A program made the translations under genes and the position numbers. The notes under the pieces are model-generated. The model saw nothing but the letters and a program-made list of their open reading frames with translations. It searched no databases and had not been told where the DNA came from. A stretch of DNA of 64,000 nt. Source: Rubrivivax sp. Lineage in GTDB: Bacteria > Pseudomonadota > Gammaproteobacteria > Burkholderiales > Burkholderiaceae_C. Positions 47,585 through 57,559 of the stretch are shown here, in pieces. Location of the stretch: NCBI GenBank assembly GCA_030653385.1, contig JAURZM010000032.1:62001-126000 (forward strand). Direction: 5' to 3'. Every line of letters starts with the position of its first letter. Positions within the stretch are counted from its first letter, which is position 1.

Positions 47585-47976
47585 GCAAGTTCCTCGGTTG
47601 TTGATTTCTGTCATCGGATGTCAGCGCGGCCGACGCACGGCAAGTGTGCAGCCGGTCCGTCCCCGCGCCGGGGTCTGTCGGGCGGGAAGCCGTCCGAAGA
47701 TGCCCGCCTTGACGACGGCGCTTCCTCGTGCTTCGCTTCCCATGCGCAACAAATGTGCCGGGATGATGGCCGGCGCCTGTGCAGGCACTGTGACAGCGCC
47801 GTCATGGGACACTTGCCGTCGTGGCGCCGACGCCACGCTGCGCCTCTCGACGCCCTGCCCATGGGTTGGGCACATCCTTGGTGCCCGCGGGGCACTGTGC
47901 AGCAGCACCAGGCACCGGCAGCGCACCTGCCCCATAGCACCCCCGTTTCCAAACCCCCGACCCGGAGCGACCGCCC
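47585..47976. other. 392-base divergent intergenic region, no gene seen
   Basis: It separates the TonB receptor and the YecA-like gene. I find no convincing short gene on either strand: the open frames are Arg/Pro/Ala-rich shadows. It holds small GC hairpins (GTGCCC-GCG-GGGCAC at 47881; GCCTG-TG-CAGGC near 47783), neither with a T-tract, and no clear promoter hexamer. Confidence 0.5.
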
Positions 47977-48759
<783 letters not shown>

Positions 48760-48802
48760 TGCGGCGGGCCCAGGTCGCGTGCCCCTGCTAGAGTCCCTCG
48801 CC

Positions 48803-50044
48803 ATGCCAGCCCAGCCCGCCCTGAAGGACAAACACCTCGTCGTCGGCCTGTCCGGCGGCGTGGCCTGCTACAAGTCCGCCGAACTGGTGCGTGAGCTCAC
48901 CCGTGCCGGGGCCACGGTGCAGGTGGTGATGACGGAAGCGGCCACGCAGTTCATCACGCCGGTCACGATGCAGGCGCTCAGCGGCCGCACCGTGGCCTTG
49001 AGCCAGTGGGACAGCAGCCAGCCCAACAACATGGCGCACATCAACCTGTCGCGTGACGCCGACGCCATCGTGGTGGCACCGGCCAGTGCCGACTTCATCG
49101 CCAAGCTGGCCCAGGGCCGCGCCGATGAATTGCTGAGCCTGCTGTGTCTGGCGCGCCCTTCGCTGACTTGCCCGCTGCTGGTGGCGCCGGCCATGAACCG
49201 CGAGATGTGGGCCCACCCGGCCACGCAGCGCAACGTGGCGCAGGTGCGGGCCGACGGCGCCACGGTGCTGGGCCCGGCCGCCGGTGACCAGGCCTGTGGT
49301 GAAGTGGGCGACGGCCGCATGCTCGAAGCCACCGAACTGTGCGACGAACTGATTGCCTTCTTCCAGCCCAAGCGGCTGGCCGGCCGCACCGTGCTGGTGA
49401 CGGCCGGGCCCACCTTCGAGGCCATCGACCCGGTGCGAGGCATCACCAACCATTCCAGCGGCAAGATGGGTTTTGCCATCGCCCGCGCGGCCGCCGAGGC
49501 CGGTGCGAAGGTGACGCTGGTGGCCGGCCCGGTGCACCTGCCCACGCCGCGGGGTGTGCAGCGCATCGACGTGCAAAGCGCGCAGCAGATGCTGGACGTG
49601 GTGCTGCCGCTGGCCGGCCTCCATGAGGTCTTCGTGGCCACCGCGGCGGTGGCCGACTGGCGGCCCGCCAGCATCACCGAGCACAAGATCAAAAAAGACG
49701 GCAGCGGCCGCCCGCCGGCGCTGGCGCTCGTTGAAAACCCCGACATCCTGGCCACCGTGGCCAGGCTGCCCGAAGACCAGCGGCCCTGGTGCGTGGGTTT
49801 TGCCGCCGAAAGCCACGACGTGGTGCAGCACGCACGCGCCAAGCTGCTGCGCAAGGGTGTGCCGCTGATCGTGGGCAACATCGGCCCGGCCACTTTCGGC
49901 CGTGACGACAACACGCTGGTGCTGGTCGACGCCGCAGGTGAACAGGAACTGCCGCCCGGCGACAAGCTCGACCTGGCGCGGCTGCTGGTGGCCGAAATCG
50001 AACGTCGCATGTCCAGCCTGACCCTGCGGTCACCCGAAGCATGA
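48803..50044 (+). CDS. coaBC: Phosphopantothenoylcysteine decarboxylase/phosphopantothenate-cysteine ligase
   Basis: A 413-residue bifunctional coenzyme A biosynthesis enzyme. The CoaC flavoprotein half (residues 1-185) has [29 protein letters not shown] and the catalytic Cys in [13 protein letters not shown]. The CoaB half has [25 protein letters not shown] (in two parts) and the HKIKKDGSG lysine motif. The start [11 protein letters not shown] at 48803 lies 8 bases after a TAGAGT -10-like hexamer, so the mRNA may be leaderless. The stop overlaps dut by 4 bases. Confidence 0.95.
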   Translation: MPAQPALKDKHLVVGLSGGVACYKSAELVRELTRAGATVQVVMTEAATQFITPVTMQALSGRTVALSQWDSSQPNNMAHINLSRDADAIVVAPASADFIAKLAQGRADELLSLLCLARPSLTCPLLVAPAMNREMWAHPATQRNVAQVRADGATVLGPAAGDQACGEVGDGRMLEATELCDELIAFFQPKRLAGRTVLVTAGPTFEAIDPVRGITNHSSGKMGFAIARAAAEAGAKVTLVAGPVHLPTPRGVQRIDVQSAQQMLDVVLPLAGLHEVFVATAAVADWRPASITEHKIKKDGSGRPPALALVENPDILATVARLPEDQRPWCVGFAAESHDVVQHARAKLLRKGVPLIVGNIGPATFGRDDNTLVLVDAAGEQELPPGDKLDLARLLVAEIERRMSSLTLRSPEA

Positions 50045-50490
50045 CCACCATCGACCTGAAAGTGCTGGACGCGCGCATGGCGCAGCACCTGCCGGCCTAC
50101 GCCACCCCCGGCAGTGCCGGCCTGGACCTGCGTGCCTGCCTGGACAACCCTCTGGTGCTGCAAGCGGGCCAGACCGCGCTCATTCCGACCGGGCTGTCGA
50201 TGCACATTGCCGACCCCGGGCTGGCTGCGATGCTGCTGCCGCGCTCGGGCCTGGGCCACAAACACGGCATCGTGCTGGGCAATCTGGTGGGCTTGATCGA
50301 CAGCGACTACCAGGGCCCGCTGATGGTGAGCTGCTGGAACCGTGGCAGCAGCGCCTTCACGGTTGAACCGATGGAGCGCATCGCGCAGTTGGTCATCGTG
50401 CCCGTCGTGCAGGCCAGCTTCCGAGTGGTGCAGGCCTTCGGCGAATCCGATCGCGGCGCAGGCGGTTTCGGGTCGACCGGGCGCGCCTGA
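50041..50490 (+). CDS. dut: dUTP diphosphatase
   Basis: A 149-residue trimeric dUTPase that keeps uracil out of DNA. All five motifs are visible: [42 protein letters not shown] and the C-terminal [10 protein letters not shown]. The ATG overlaps the coaBC stop, the classical coaBC-dut arrangement. Its stop abuts the convergent FKBP gene with no spacer. Confidence 0.96.
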   Translation: MTTIDLKVLDARMAQHLPAYATPGSAGLDLRACLDNPLVLQAGQTALIPTGLSMHIADPGLAAMLLPRSGLGHKHGIVLGNLVGLIDSDYQGPLMVSCWNRGSSAFTVEPMERIAQLVIVPVVQASFRVVQAFGESDRGAGGFGSTGRA

Positions 50491-51012
50491 TCAGTGCAGT
50501 GAGGTGGGGCGCGGCCTTCCGCCCGCCACCGCCAGCGGGCTGCTGCTGACGCTGCCGCTGTCGACTTCTTCGTCGGTGGCTTCGCGCACCGCACGCACCT
50601 TGATGGCCATGCGCAGCGACATGCCGGCCAGCGGGTGGTTGCCGTCCAGCACCACGTGTGAAGGGTAGATCTCGGTCACCAGGTAGATGGTGTCGGCGGG
50701 CATGTCGGGTGTCACGCTGCCGGGCGGCAAACCTTCGAAGGCCATGCCGGTTTCCAGTTGCTCGGGAAACAGCTTGCGGTCTTCGAAACAGACCAGTTCC
50801 GAGCGGTAGTCGCCAAAGGCGTGTTCGGGTTCCAGGTGCAGGCTGAGTTCGGCGCCGGCTTCGTAACCGGCCAGGGCTTCTTCGACTTTGGCGAGCAGGT
50901 CCTCTCCGCCGTAGAAAAACTCCACCGGGTCTTTCAGTTCGTCGATGGGCCGGTTCTGGCCGTCGGTCAGCTCCCAGGTGAGGCTGACAACACAAGGTGC
51001 TGTGATGATCAT
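50491..51012 (-). CDS. FKBP-type peptidyl-prolyl isomerase (SlyD-like)
   Basis: A 173-residue cis-trans prolyl isomerase/chaperone. The FKBP halves are PVEFFYGGEDLLAKVEEALAGYEAGAEL and VVLDGNHPLAGMSLRMAIKV, flanking an IF chaperone insert (EHAFGDYRSELVCFEDRKLFP). It lacks the His/Cys-rich nickel-binding tail of E. coli SlyD. ATG 51012 is used; an in-frame TTG lies one codon upstream. Convergent with dut and divergent from the RoxA-like gene. Confidence 0.88.
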   Translation of the reverse strand: MIITAPCVVSLTWELTDGQNRPIDELKDPVEFFYGGEDLLAKVEEALAGYEAGAELSLHLEPEHAFGDYRSELVCFEDRKLFPEQLETGMAFEGLPPGSVTPDMPADTIYLVTEIYPSHVVLDGNHPLAGMSLRMAIKVRAVREATDEEVDSGSVSSSPLAVAGGRPRPTSLH

Positions 51013-51080
51013 CAAAAGATGATCGCACAGCGAGCGCCGGCTTCAGCATTTGCCACCGCCGGCGGCACCAGAATCGCGTC

Positions 51081-52229
51081 ATGGACGTGAACGCAAAACT
51101 GCCGCTGCTGGGGGGCCTGAGCCCTGCCGGCTTCATGAAACGCCACTGGCAGAAAAAGCCGCTGCTGGTGCGCCAGGCCTGGCCCGGGGTGCAGGCACCG
51201 CTGGCGCGGCCGGCGCTGTTTGAGCTGGCGGCGCAGGATGATGTCGAGTCGCGTTTGGTGGTCCAGGAACAGCGGCCGCCCGGTGCGGCCGAACAGTGGC
51301 GGGTGCGTCGCGGGCCGCTGCCACGTCGCGCGCTGCCGCCAGTGTTGCGCCCGGGCTGGACGCTGCTGGTGCAGGGCCTGGACTTGCACGTGCCCGCTGC
51401 GCACCAGTTGCTGCAGCCCTTTCGTTTCGTGCCGGACGCGCGACTCGACGACCTGATGGTGTCGTGGGCCAGCGACGGCGGCGGTGTAGGCCCGCACCTC
51501 GACGCCTACGATGTGTTTCTGCTGCAGGTGCAAGGCCGCCGGCGCTGGCGCGTAGGCCGGGTGAAACAGCCGCAGTGGGTGGCCGACGCGCCCTTGAAAA
51601 GGCTCGCCCACTTCGAAGCCGAAGACGAATGGGTGCTGGAGCCTGGCGACATGCTCTACCTGCCGCCCAACTGGGGCCACGACGGCGTGGCCGTGGGCGG
51701 CGACTGCATGACCTGCTCGGTGGGCTTCAAGGTGCCCGAAGCCGATGAGCTGGCGCGTGAGCTGCTGCTGCGCCTGGGCGACGAAGAGGTGATGCCCTCA
51801 GCGCTGTACCGCGACCCGGGGCAAGCCGCCACCCAGACCCCGGGCCAGATGCCGCCTGCGCTGCTGGCTTTTGCGCAGGCGGCCGTGCAACGGCGGCTGG
51901 CCGACCCGCACTGGCTGGCCCGTGCGCTGGGGGAAACGCTGACCGAACCCAAGCCGCAGGTCTGGTTCCCGGCTTCAGCGGACCCACAGGGTGCGGTGGC
52001 AGCGGGCCCCTTGCGTCTGTCTGCACGAACGAAGATGCTCTACGACGAGCGCCATGTCTTCATCAACGGCGAAGCCTTCGAAGCCAGCGGCCGCGACGCG
52101 CAGCTGATGCGGCGTCTGGCCGACCGGCGGCGGCTGGCCGCAGCCGACATCGCGCGCCTGAGCCCGGGCGCCGGCGACCTGCTTCAACAGTGGCTGGCCG
52201 CAGGCTGGGCCGAAGGAGAGCACCCATGA
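51081..52229 (+). CDS. roxA: Ribosomal protein arginine hydroxylase-like JmjC/cupin oxygenase (RoxA/YcfD type)
   Basis: A 382-residue Fe(II)/2-oxoglutarate oxygenase; E. coli RoxA (373 residues) hydroxylates ribosomal protein uL16. The N-terminus GLSPAGFMKRHWQKKPLLVR is typical. Iron ligands lie in VGPHLDAYDVFLLQVQGRRR (His-x-Asp) and LPPNWGHDGVAV (His). The C-terminal winged-helix region is also present. ATG 51081 is 6 bases after a CAGAAT hexamer. The stop overlaps the next gene by 4 bases. Confidence 0.88.
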   Translation: MDVNAKLPLLGGLSPAGFMKRHWQKKPLLVRQAWPGVQAPLARPALFELAAQDDVESRLVVQEQRPPGAAEQWRVRRGPLPRRALPPVLRPGWTLLVQGLDLHVPAAHQLLQPFRFVPDARLDDLMVSWASDGGGVGPHLDAYDVFLLQVQGRRRWRVGRVKQPQWVADAPLKRLAHFEAEDEWVLEPGDMLYLPPNWGHDGVAVGGDCMTCSVGFKVPEADELARELLLRLGDEEVMPSALYRDPGQAATQTPGQMPPALLAFAQAAVQRRLADPHWLARALGETLTEPKPQVWFPASADPQGAVAAGPLRLSARTKMLYDERHVFINGEAFEASGRDAQLMRRLADRRRLAAADIARLSPGAGDLLQQWLAAGWAEGEHP

Positions 52230-52714
52230 ACGACGACCTGCCGCGCATCGATTCGCGCGAGGCTTTCATCCAGGCGCTGCGCTGGGGCTTCGACAGCGCG
52301 TTTGCGCAGCAGGCCCGTTGCATCACCTGTGTCGACCCCAGCTTCGAAGACTGGCCGCTCGACGACCCGGCGCTGCTCAGTGATCTGACGGCCTGGGTGC
52401 GCTTGCCCCTGCGCCGCCTGGTGCTGCTGGCCGCCAGCTACGAGCAGGTGCCGCGGCGGCAGCCGCGTTTCACGGCCTGGCGGCGCGACTTTGCCCATGC
52501 CATCCAGGCGCTGCAGGCGCCGGAAGAGTTTGTGCCCGGGCTGCCCACTTTGCTGCTGGACGACCGCCGTGTCAGCGTGCACCTGATCGACCCGGTTCAC
52601 TGGCGGGGCCGCGCCGACCTGGACGTGCGCGCACGTCTGCTGTGGCAGGAAAAAGTTGACGTGGTTTTGCAACGGTCTGAGCCCGGGTTTGCAGTAAGCA
52701 CACTCGGACTTTAG
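52226..52714 (+). CDS. Uncharacterised protein coupled to the RoxA-like gene
   Basis: A 162-residue soluble protein I cannot place in a characterised family. It has a hydrophobic core (LPLRRLVLLAASYEQVPRRQ) and motifs CITCVDPSFEDWPLDDP and VHLIDPVHWRGRADLDVRARLLW. GGAG lies 8-11 bases before the ATG, which overlaps the RoxA-like stop. Co-occurrence suggests a role linked to that oxygenase or a phospholipase-D-like fold, but this is inference. Confidence 0.7.
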   Translation: MNDDLPRIDSREAFIQALRWGFDSAFAQQARCITCVDPSFEDWPLDDPALLSDLTAWVRLPLRRLVLLAASYEQVPRRQPRFTAWRRDFAHAIQALQAPEEFVPGLPTLLLDDRRVSVHLIDPVHWRGRADLDVRARLLWQEKVDVVLQRSEPGFAVSTLGL

Positions 52715-52739
52715 GGAATGCACCTAGGCGGCATAGAAT
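52711..52739 (+). promoter_or_regulatory. Promoter of the Ala-rich lipoprotein gene
   Basis: TTAGGG (52711) and TAGAAT (52734) are separated by 17 bases. They lie 194 bases before the lipoprotein start codon, implying a 5' leader of roughly 185 bases; I recognise no riboswitch in it. Confidence 0.45.
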
Positions 52740-52932
52740 CCCGGGTTGGTCATCGTGCAGAGGAGTTCATGCGTTGTGCATCCGCTCGCGCACTCCTGCG
52801 AAGGGCGGCCGAAACTGGTGAACGAGGCTTTCGAGCCTGGCTTACCGATTCGGCCAAATCCTCATGCGCACGGACCAACGGTTCCACTCCTGCAATTTCT
52901 GCACTGACTCCATTACTCCTGAGGATTCGCAA

Positions 52933-53235
52933 ATGAACAAGTCGCTCGTTTTGGCTGCCCTGGTTGCTTCCGTTGCCCTGGCCGCCTGCGGCAAGAAGGA
53001 AGAAGCCATGCCCGCACCGGCACCGGCCCCCGCTCCCGTCGCCGCCCCCGTGGTTGATGCCGCTGCCAGCGCTGCCAAGCTGGCTGCTTCCGCCAGCGAC
53101 ATGGCTGCCTCAGCTGCCGTGGGTGCCGCTTCTGCCATGCAAGGCGCTGCCGACACGGCCAAGGACGCTGCCAAGGACGCCGTCGGCGCTGCCAAGGACG
53201 CCGCTGCCGCTGCCGCTTCCGCTGTCAAGAAGTGA
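52933..53235 (+). CDS. Small Ala-rich lipoprotein
   Basis: A 100-residue lipoprotein. The signal MNKSLVLAALVASVALAAC ends at a lipobox (LAAC) whose Cys would be acylated. After GKKEE there is a Pro/Ala linker (MPAPAPAPAPVAAP), then an Ala/Asp/Lys-rich segment with near-repeats of 11 residues (DTAKDAAKDAVGAAKDAAAA) that should form an amphipathic helix. Similar low-complexity proteins are frequent in Burkholderiales and have no assigned role. GAGG precedes the ATG. Confidence 0.8.
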   Translation: MNKSLVLAALVASVALAACGKKEEAMPAPAPAPAPVAAPVVDAAASAAKLAASASDMAASAAVGAASAMQGAADTAKDAAKDAVGAAKDAAAAAASAVKK

Positions 53236-53296
53236 TGTCCCGCGCGCCTTCTGGCGCGCTGTGACTCATCCAGGGGCCACCTTGTGCGGCGCCCAG

Positions 53297-53324
53297 AAAA
53301 AGGCCACCCGAGGGTGGCCTTTTT
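53297..53324. terminator. Bidirectional terminator between lipoprotein gene and bamC
   Basis: A perfect stem AAAAAGGCCACCC/GGGTGGCCTTTTT with a 2-base centre gives a T-tract on both strands, so it can stop both convergent transcripts. A separate GCGCGCC/GGCGCGC hairpin lies just upstream, without a T-tract. Confidence 0.88.
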
Positions 53325-53343
53325 CCGTCTGCGGCGCGCGCTC

Positions 53344-54510
53344 TCAGCGCAATTCGGTGACCAGTGCCGACGCGATGCGCTGCCCGTTTTCACCGACATC
53401 GGCCGTGCCGGCCGAGGTGAGCACCGCCACCACCGACTTGTCGCCCACTCCCTTGACGGCGATGCGGTAACGCACGGCGGCCAGTGGATTGCGGTCATTG
53501 CCCATCAGGCGGGCCCAGAAGCCGGGCTCTTCCTTGCCCAGGCTCTTGGGGTCGACGTAGCGGACGTAGTAGACACCTTGGCTGCGGTCACGGTCTTCCA
53601 CCGTGAAACCGCCCCGGTCCAGTGCCAGGCCCACCCGGCGCCACGCACGGTCGAAGGGGTCGTCGACCTCAAGTGCCGCGCCGCCAGCCACCACCCGGGC
53701 GCGTGCGGGCTGAGCCTGAGCCGGTGTTCCCGGCGGCGCCGCCTTGGGCGACGCCGCATCGGCACCGGCCACCAAGGGCCGCGCCACTTCTTCCTTGGCC
53801 CCCAGCGAAATCATCAGGCGCGACAGCATCTCGGCTTCCAGCTGCGGGTCGCTGGGGCGGGCGCGCCAGCGCGTGTTTTCGCGCCTTTCGTCGGCGTACA
53901 CCTCTTCGGCGCCGCGGTGGGCGACGTAGATCTCACTGCCGGTGGCGGTGCGCTCCAGGCGCATGCGGAATTGGTCGCGTTCACCGGTGTCGTACAAGTT
54001 GCCCAGCAGCCGGCCGATGGTGTTGCGCACGGCTTCCGCCGGCAGCTTGGCGCGGTTTTCGGCCCAGGTGGTCTCCAGCACGCCGGCCTTGGCGTCTTCG
54101 ACCGCGATGGTGAAACCCCGCTCTTCCCAGAAAGTGCGCAGCAGCGGCCACAGCTGGTCCGGTGTCTGCTCCACCACCAGCCAGCGTTCCTGTCCCAGCC
54201 TTTCGATGCGCATCGTGCCCTGGGCCTTCAGCGCCACCGCCAGCGTGGGCGCGGCAGCCGTGGCCGGCTGCGCGGCGCCGGCGGCCGCAGCGCTGACCAC
54301 ACCGCCTTGGGTCTGGTAGCGCGAGTCACGTGAGAGCTGCGTCAGGTCGGGCGGCACTTCCAGCGGCTTGGTCTTGGCGGCGGCGCTGCGGTAGTCCACC
54401 GAAGACGAGCTGCTGTCCAGCGAAGAGCAACCCGCGCCCAGCATGGCCAGTGCGGACAGGGTGGCCAGGGCCAGCACGGTGGGTCGGACGGGGGCGGAAG
54501 GCAGTTTCAC
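53344..54510 (-). CDS. bamC: BamC outer-membrane assembly lipoprotein
   Basis: A 388-residue accessory subunit of the BAM complex. The signal ends at the lipobox LGAGC, followed by SSLDSSSSSVDYRSAA and the conserved PLEVPPDLTQL segment. Two helix-grip domains follow (WPLLRTFWEERGFTIAVEDAKAG; DRAWRRVGLALDRGGFTVEDRD). The start is GTG 54510, with GGAG about 10 bases before it; the longer open frame has no signal peptide. dapA lies directly upstream, the same pairing as in E. coli (dapA-nlpB). Confidence 0.9.
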   Translation of the reverse strand: MKLPSAPVRPTVLALATLSALAMLGAGCSSLDSSSSSVDYRSAAAKTKPLEVPPDLTQLSRDSRYQTQGGVVSAAAAGAAQPATAAAPTLAVALKAQGTMRIERLGQERWLVVEQTPDQLWPLLRTFWEERGFTIAVEDAKAGVLETTWAENRAKLPAEAVRNTIGRLLGNLYDTGERDQFRMRLERTATGSEIYVAHRGAEEVYADERRENTRWRARPSDPQLEAEMLSRLMISLGAKEEVARPLVAGADAASPKAAPPGTPAQAQPARARVVAGGAALEVDDPFDRAWRRVGLALDRGGFTVEDRDRSQGVYYVRYVDPKSLGKEEPGFWARLMGNDRNPLAAVRYRIAVKGVGDKSVVAVLTSAGTADVGENGQRIASALVTELR

Positions 54511-54625
54511 GGTCAGGGTCTCCAGCAGGGCCGCAGGGCGGTCGTGCGATGGCAAGGCAGGCAGGTCGGCAGCACGTGTGCGGTGCCAGGAAAGGGCGGG
54601 GCGGGGCGGATGCGGTGCTGGTTCT

Positions 54626-55510
54626 TCAGCCCAGCAGACCGCTGTCGTGAAGTGCCTGCCGCACCAGGGCCTGACCGCTCTCGGTGAGCGGCACGATGGG
54701 CAGCCGCACATGGGTCTTGCACAAGCCCAGCTGGGCCATCGCCCACTTGGCCGGTGCCGGGCTGGGTTCGCAGAACAGTTGTTTGTGCAGCGGCAGCAGA
54801 CGCAGGTGCAAGGCAGCAGCGCGGCGGCTGTCGCCTTCGAGCGCAGCCATGCACAGCTCGTGCATCAGGTGCGGCGCCACGTTGGCGGTGACGCTGACAT
54901 TGCCGTGACCACCCAGCAGCATCAGCGCCACGGCGGTGCCGTCGTCACCCGAGTAGATGGAAAAGCCCTTCGGCGCGTGTTTGATCAGCTGGCAGGCCCG
55001 TTCGATGTTGCCGGTGGCTTCCTTGATGCCGATGACACCCGGCACCTGCGCCAGCCGCAGCGTGGTCTCGGGCAGCATGTCGGCCACCGTGCGGCCGGGC
55101 ACGTTGTACAGCACCATCGGCAGGTCCACCGACTCGGCGATCTTGCAGAAGTGCTGGTAGATGCCTTCCTGCGAAGGCCGGTTGTAGTAGGGCACCACCG
55201 ACAGGTGGCAATCGGCGCCCACCTGCTTGGCAAAACGTGTCAGCTCGACCGCTTCGGCGGTGGAGTTGGCGCCGGTGCCGGCCATGACGGGCACACGCCC
55301 GGCGGCAAACTTCACCGCGGCGCGGATGACCTCGCAGTTTTCTTCCATCGACACCGTGGGCGATTCGCCCGTGGTGCCCACGACGCCGATGCAGTCGGTG
55401 CCTTCGGCAATGTGCCAGTCGATCACACGCTTGAGCGCGTCGTGGTCGATGCTGCCGTCTTCGTGCATCGGCGTGACCAGGGCCACGATGCTGCCAACGA
55501 TGGGTTTCAT
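54626..55510 (-). CDS. dapA: 4-hydroxy-tetrahydrodipicolinate synthase
   Basis: A 294-residue enzyme of the lysine/diaminopimelate pathway. It has [13 protein letters not shown], the catalytic Tyr in [11 protein letters not shown], and the Schiff-base Lys in [14 protein letters not shown]. Family length is normal. It is upstream of bamC (115 bases) and downstream of a methyltransferase gene (54 bases). Confidence 0.95.
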   Translation of the reverse strand: MKPIVGSIVALVTPMHEDGSIDHDALKRVIDWHIAEGTDCIGVVGTTGESPTVSMEENCEVIRAAVKFAAGRVPVMAGTGANSTAEAVELTRFAKQVGADCHLSVVPYYNRPSQEGIYQHFCKIAESVDLPMVLYNVPGRTVADMLPETTLRLAQVPGVIGIKEATGNIERACQLIKHAPKGFSIYSGDDGTAVALMLLGGHGNVSVTANVAPHLMHELCMAALEGDSRRAAALHLRLLPLHKQLFCEPSPAPAKWAMAQLGLCKTHVRLPIVPLTESGQALVRQALHDSGLLG

Positions 55511-55564
55511 TCGAACTCGGTTTCTGGCGCGGCCGCGCTTTGGGTGAGAGGCAAGCCGACGATT

Positions 55565-56152
55565 TTAGCTGGCGGGCCCGGTCAGACCATAACGCGGCCC
55601 TTCGGCACTGTCTGGCTGGGCCGAAGCGGGGGCCTTGACGGCCACCAGCCGCTGCACGAACCGGGGCGGTTGGGCCTCGAAGCCGTCTTCGAAGGCCACC
55701 ACGCGCAGACCCGCAAAAGCCACCAGCAGTTCCCCGGGCCGCAAAAGAAAGTCGGCGCGCGAAGGTTTGCCGATGTGCTGCTGGCCGTCGGCGAAGGTTT
55801 CGTAGACGAGCACGCCACCGTCGTTCAGCATGCCCGCCAGTTTTGGCAGCAGGGGTCGCCACAGGTAGTTGGTGACGACGACGGCGTCGAAGTGGCGGTT
55901 GTCCAGCGGCCAGGGGCCGGCCTCGATATCGGCCACGATGATCTCGGCCTGCTCGCGCAGCGGTTCGACCGCTGCTGCGTCACGATCGACACCGGTCACG
56001 GCAAAACCCTGGGCCGCCAGCCAGCGCAGGTGGCGGCCGCTGCCGCAGGCTACGTCCAGCACCGTGCCGCCGAGCTTGATCAGGCCGGCGAAGCGCTGCA
56101 CCCAGGCCGAAGGTGCCGGGTCCTGGTGGGCGTGCGCTAGAAGCACGCCCAC
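55565..56152 (-). CDS. SAM-dependent methyltransferase
   Basis: A 195-residue class I methyltransferase of the TehB/UbiE-like group. The SAM motif is VLDVACGSGRHLRWLA, then VTGVDRD and FDAVVVTNYLWRPLLPKL, followed by LVYETFADGQQHIGKPSR. The acceptor is unknown. The start is a GTG: 56152 or, more plausibly short, 56146; both overlap the end of the 42-residue protein gene, so translation is coupled. Confidence 0.82.
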   Translation of the reverse strand: MGVLLAHAHQDPAPSAWVQRFAGLIKLGGTVLDVACGSGRHLRWLAAQGFAVTGVDRDAAAVEPLREQAEIIVADIEAGPWPLDNRHFDAVVVTNYLWRPLLPKLAGMLNDGGVLVYETFADGQQHIGKPSRADFLLRPGELLVAFAGLRVVAFEDGFEAQPPRFVQRLVAVKAPASAQPDSAEGPRYGLTGPAS

Positions 56153-56265
56153 ACCCGGTTGGCCAGGTCCACCGCCAGGTGCGGGTCCAGGTAGCTGGCA
56201 AACACCAGGGCCAGCGCCACGCCGGCCGCGGCCCAGCCCAGCAGGCGCAAGTGCTGCGGCTTCAT
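56137..56265 (-). CDS. 42-residue single-span membrane protein
   Basis: A small gene nested between an MFS transporter and a methyltransferase. It begins [11 protein letters not shown], has one hydrophobic helix (AAAGVALALVFASYL) and ends VDLANRVWACF. The ATG overlaps the MFS stop by 4 bases and the 3' end overlaps the methyltransferase start, so the coding potential is supported by tight coupling on both sides. I recall similar tiny proteins in related genomes at this spot, but that needs a search. Function unknown. Confidence 0.65.
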   Translation of the reverse strand: MKPQHLRLLGWAAAGVALALVFASYLDPHLAVDLANRVWACF

Positions 56266-57479
56266 GCGGCTTGCGGCGCGGCGCGCACGATGGCGGTTTC
56301 GCGCACGGGCAGGTTGATCAGTGCGGCAAACGCGCCCAGGGCTACGGCGATCCACCACATCAGCGTGTAGCTGCCGGTGGTGTCGTACAGCTTGCCCCCC
56401 AACCAGGCACCCATGAAGGAGCCTACCTGGTGGCTCAGAAAGACAAAGCCACTGAGCATGGACAGGTACCTGACGCCGAAGATCTGCGCCACGATGGCGT
56501 TGGTGGCCGGCACCGTGGACAGCCACAGCAAGCCCATCACCGAAGCAAAGACATAGACGCTCCAGGGCGTGAGCGGCAGCAGCACGAAGAGCGCGATGGC
56601 CAAGGCCCGCAGGAAGTAGATGCCGGCCAGGATGTGGCGCTTGGCCAGGTGGCTGGCCAGCATGCCCGCGCCATAGGTGCCCAGCACGTTGAACAGGCCG
56701 ATCAGCGCCAGTGCGGTGGTGGCCACAGTGGGGCTCAGGCCGTTGTCCTTGAGGTAGCTGGGCAGGTGCACACCAATGAACACGAGGTGGAATCCGCACA
56801 CGAAATAGCCCGCCATCAGCAACCTGAAGCTCGTGTAACCGAAGGCCTCGCGCAGAGCCGTCCCAATGCTTTGGGGCGGGCTGGCGGAATGGTCCAGCGG
56901 CGTCTCCTTCATGCCCCGGGCCAGCGGCAGGATGGCCAGCGCCATCCCGGCCAGCACGAACAGCGCGCTTTGCCAACCCCAGGTGCCGATGAGCCAGTTT
57001 TCCACCGGCACCATCAGGAACTGTCCGAACGAGCCCGCCGCCGCCGCCATGCCCATGGCCCACGCGCGCTTCTCGGGCGGGGTGTTGCGCGCGATGACGC
57101 CGAAGATCACGGCATAGGTGCAGCCCGACTGCGCCATGCCGATCAGCAAGCCCGCCGTGCCCGTGAAGCCCGCGCTCGTGGTCGTCAGCGCCATGCCCAC
57201 CAGTCCAACCGCGTACAGCGCGCCCGACACCATCAGCACGCGGAAGGCACCGTACTTGTCGGCCCACAGGCCGGCCAGCGGGCCGGCCAGGCCAAAGGCC
57301 AGGTTCTGCACCGCCATGGCGAAAGAGAAGGTCTCGCGCGTCCAGCCGCGCTCCATCGTGATGGGCTGCAGCCACAGGCCGAAGCCGTGGCGGATGCCCA
57401 TGCTCAGCGTGACGATCAGGGCGCCGCAGATCAGCACCTGAGACATCGTCAGGCGCTGCGGCATGGAAGCTGCATTCAT
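56262..57479 (-). CDS. MFS transporter
   Basis: A 405-residue inner-membrane carrier with 12 predicted helices. Family elements include [21 protein letters not shown] (motif A region) and the second-half [20 protein letters not shown]. It resembles oxalate/formate-type (OFA) and related anion carriers; the substrate is unknown. ATG 57479 ([11 protein letters not shown]) is used, a second ATG is 5 codons downstream. Divergent from dadA; followed by the 42-residue protein gene with a 4-base overlap. Confidence 0.87.
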   Translation of the reverse strand: MNAASMPQRLTMSQVLICGALIVTLSMGIRHGFGLWLQPITMERGWTRETFSFAMAVQNLAFGLAGPLAGLWADKYGAFRVLMVSGALYAVGLVGMALTTTSAGFTGTAGLLIGMAQSGCTYAVIFGVIARNTPPEKRAWAMGMAAAAGSFGQFLMVPVENWLIGTWGWQSALFVLAGMALAILPLARGMKETPLDHSASPPQSIGTALREAFGYTSFRLLMAGYFVCGFHLVFIGVHLPSYLKDNGLSPTVATTALALIGLFNVLGTYGAGMLASHLAKRHILAGIYFLRALAIALFVLLPLTPWSVYVFASVMGLLWLSTVPATNAIVAQIFGVRYLSMLSGFVFLSHQVGSFMGAWLGGKLYDTTGSYTLMWWIAVALGAFAALINLPVRETAIVRAAPQAA

Positions 57480-57559
57480 TCGGTCATTGTCGAAGAAAAC
57501 GCTGCAAGCTGCCGCCGGGCCCGTGGCTACAGTGGCGCCCACTTGAAAGGCATTTCTGC

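Noticed and set aside
47600..47976. Possible short gene in the TonB receptor/YecA divergent region
   Set aside because: The open frames are Arg/Pro/Ala-rich with no ribosome site or recognisable domain.
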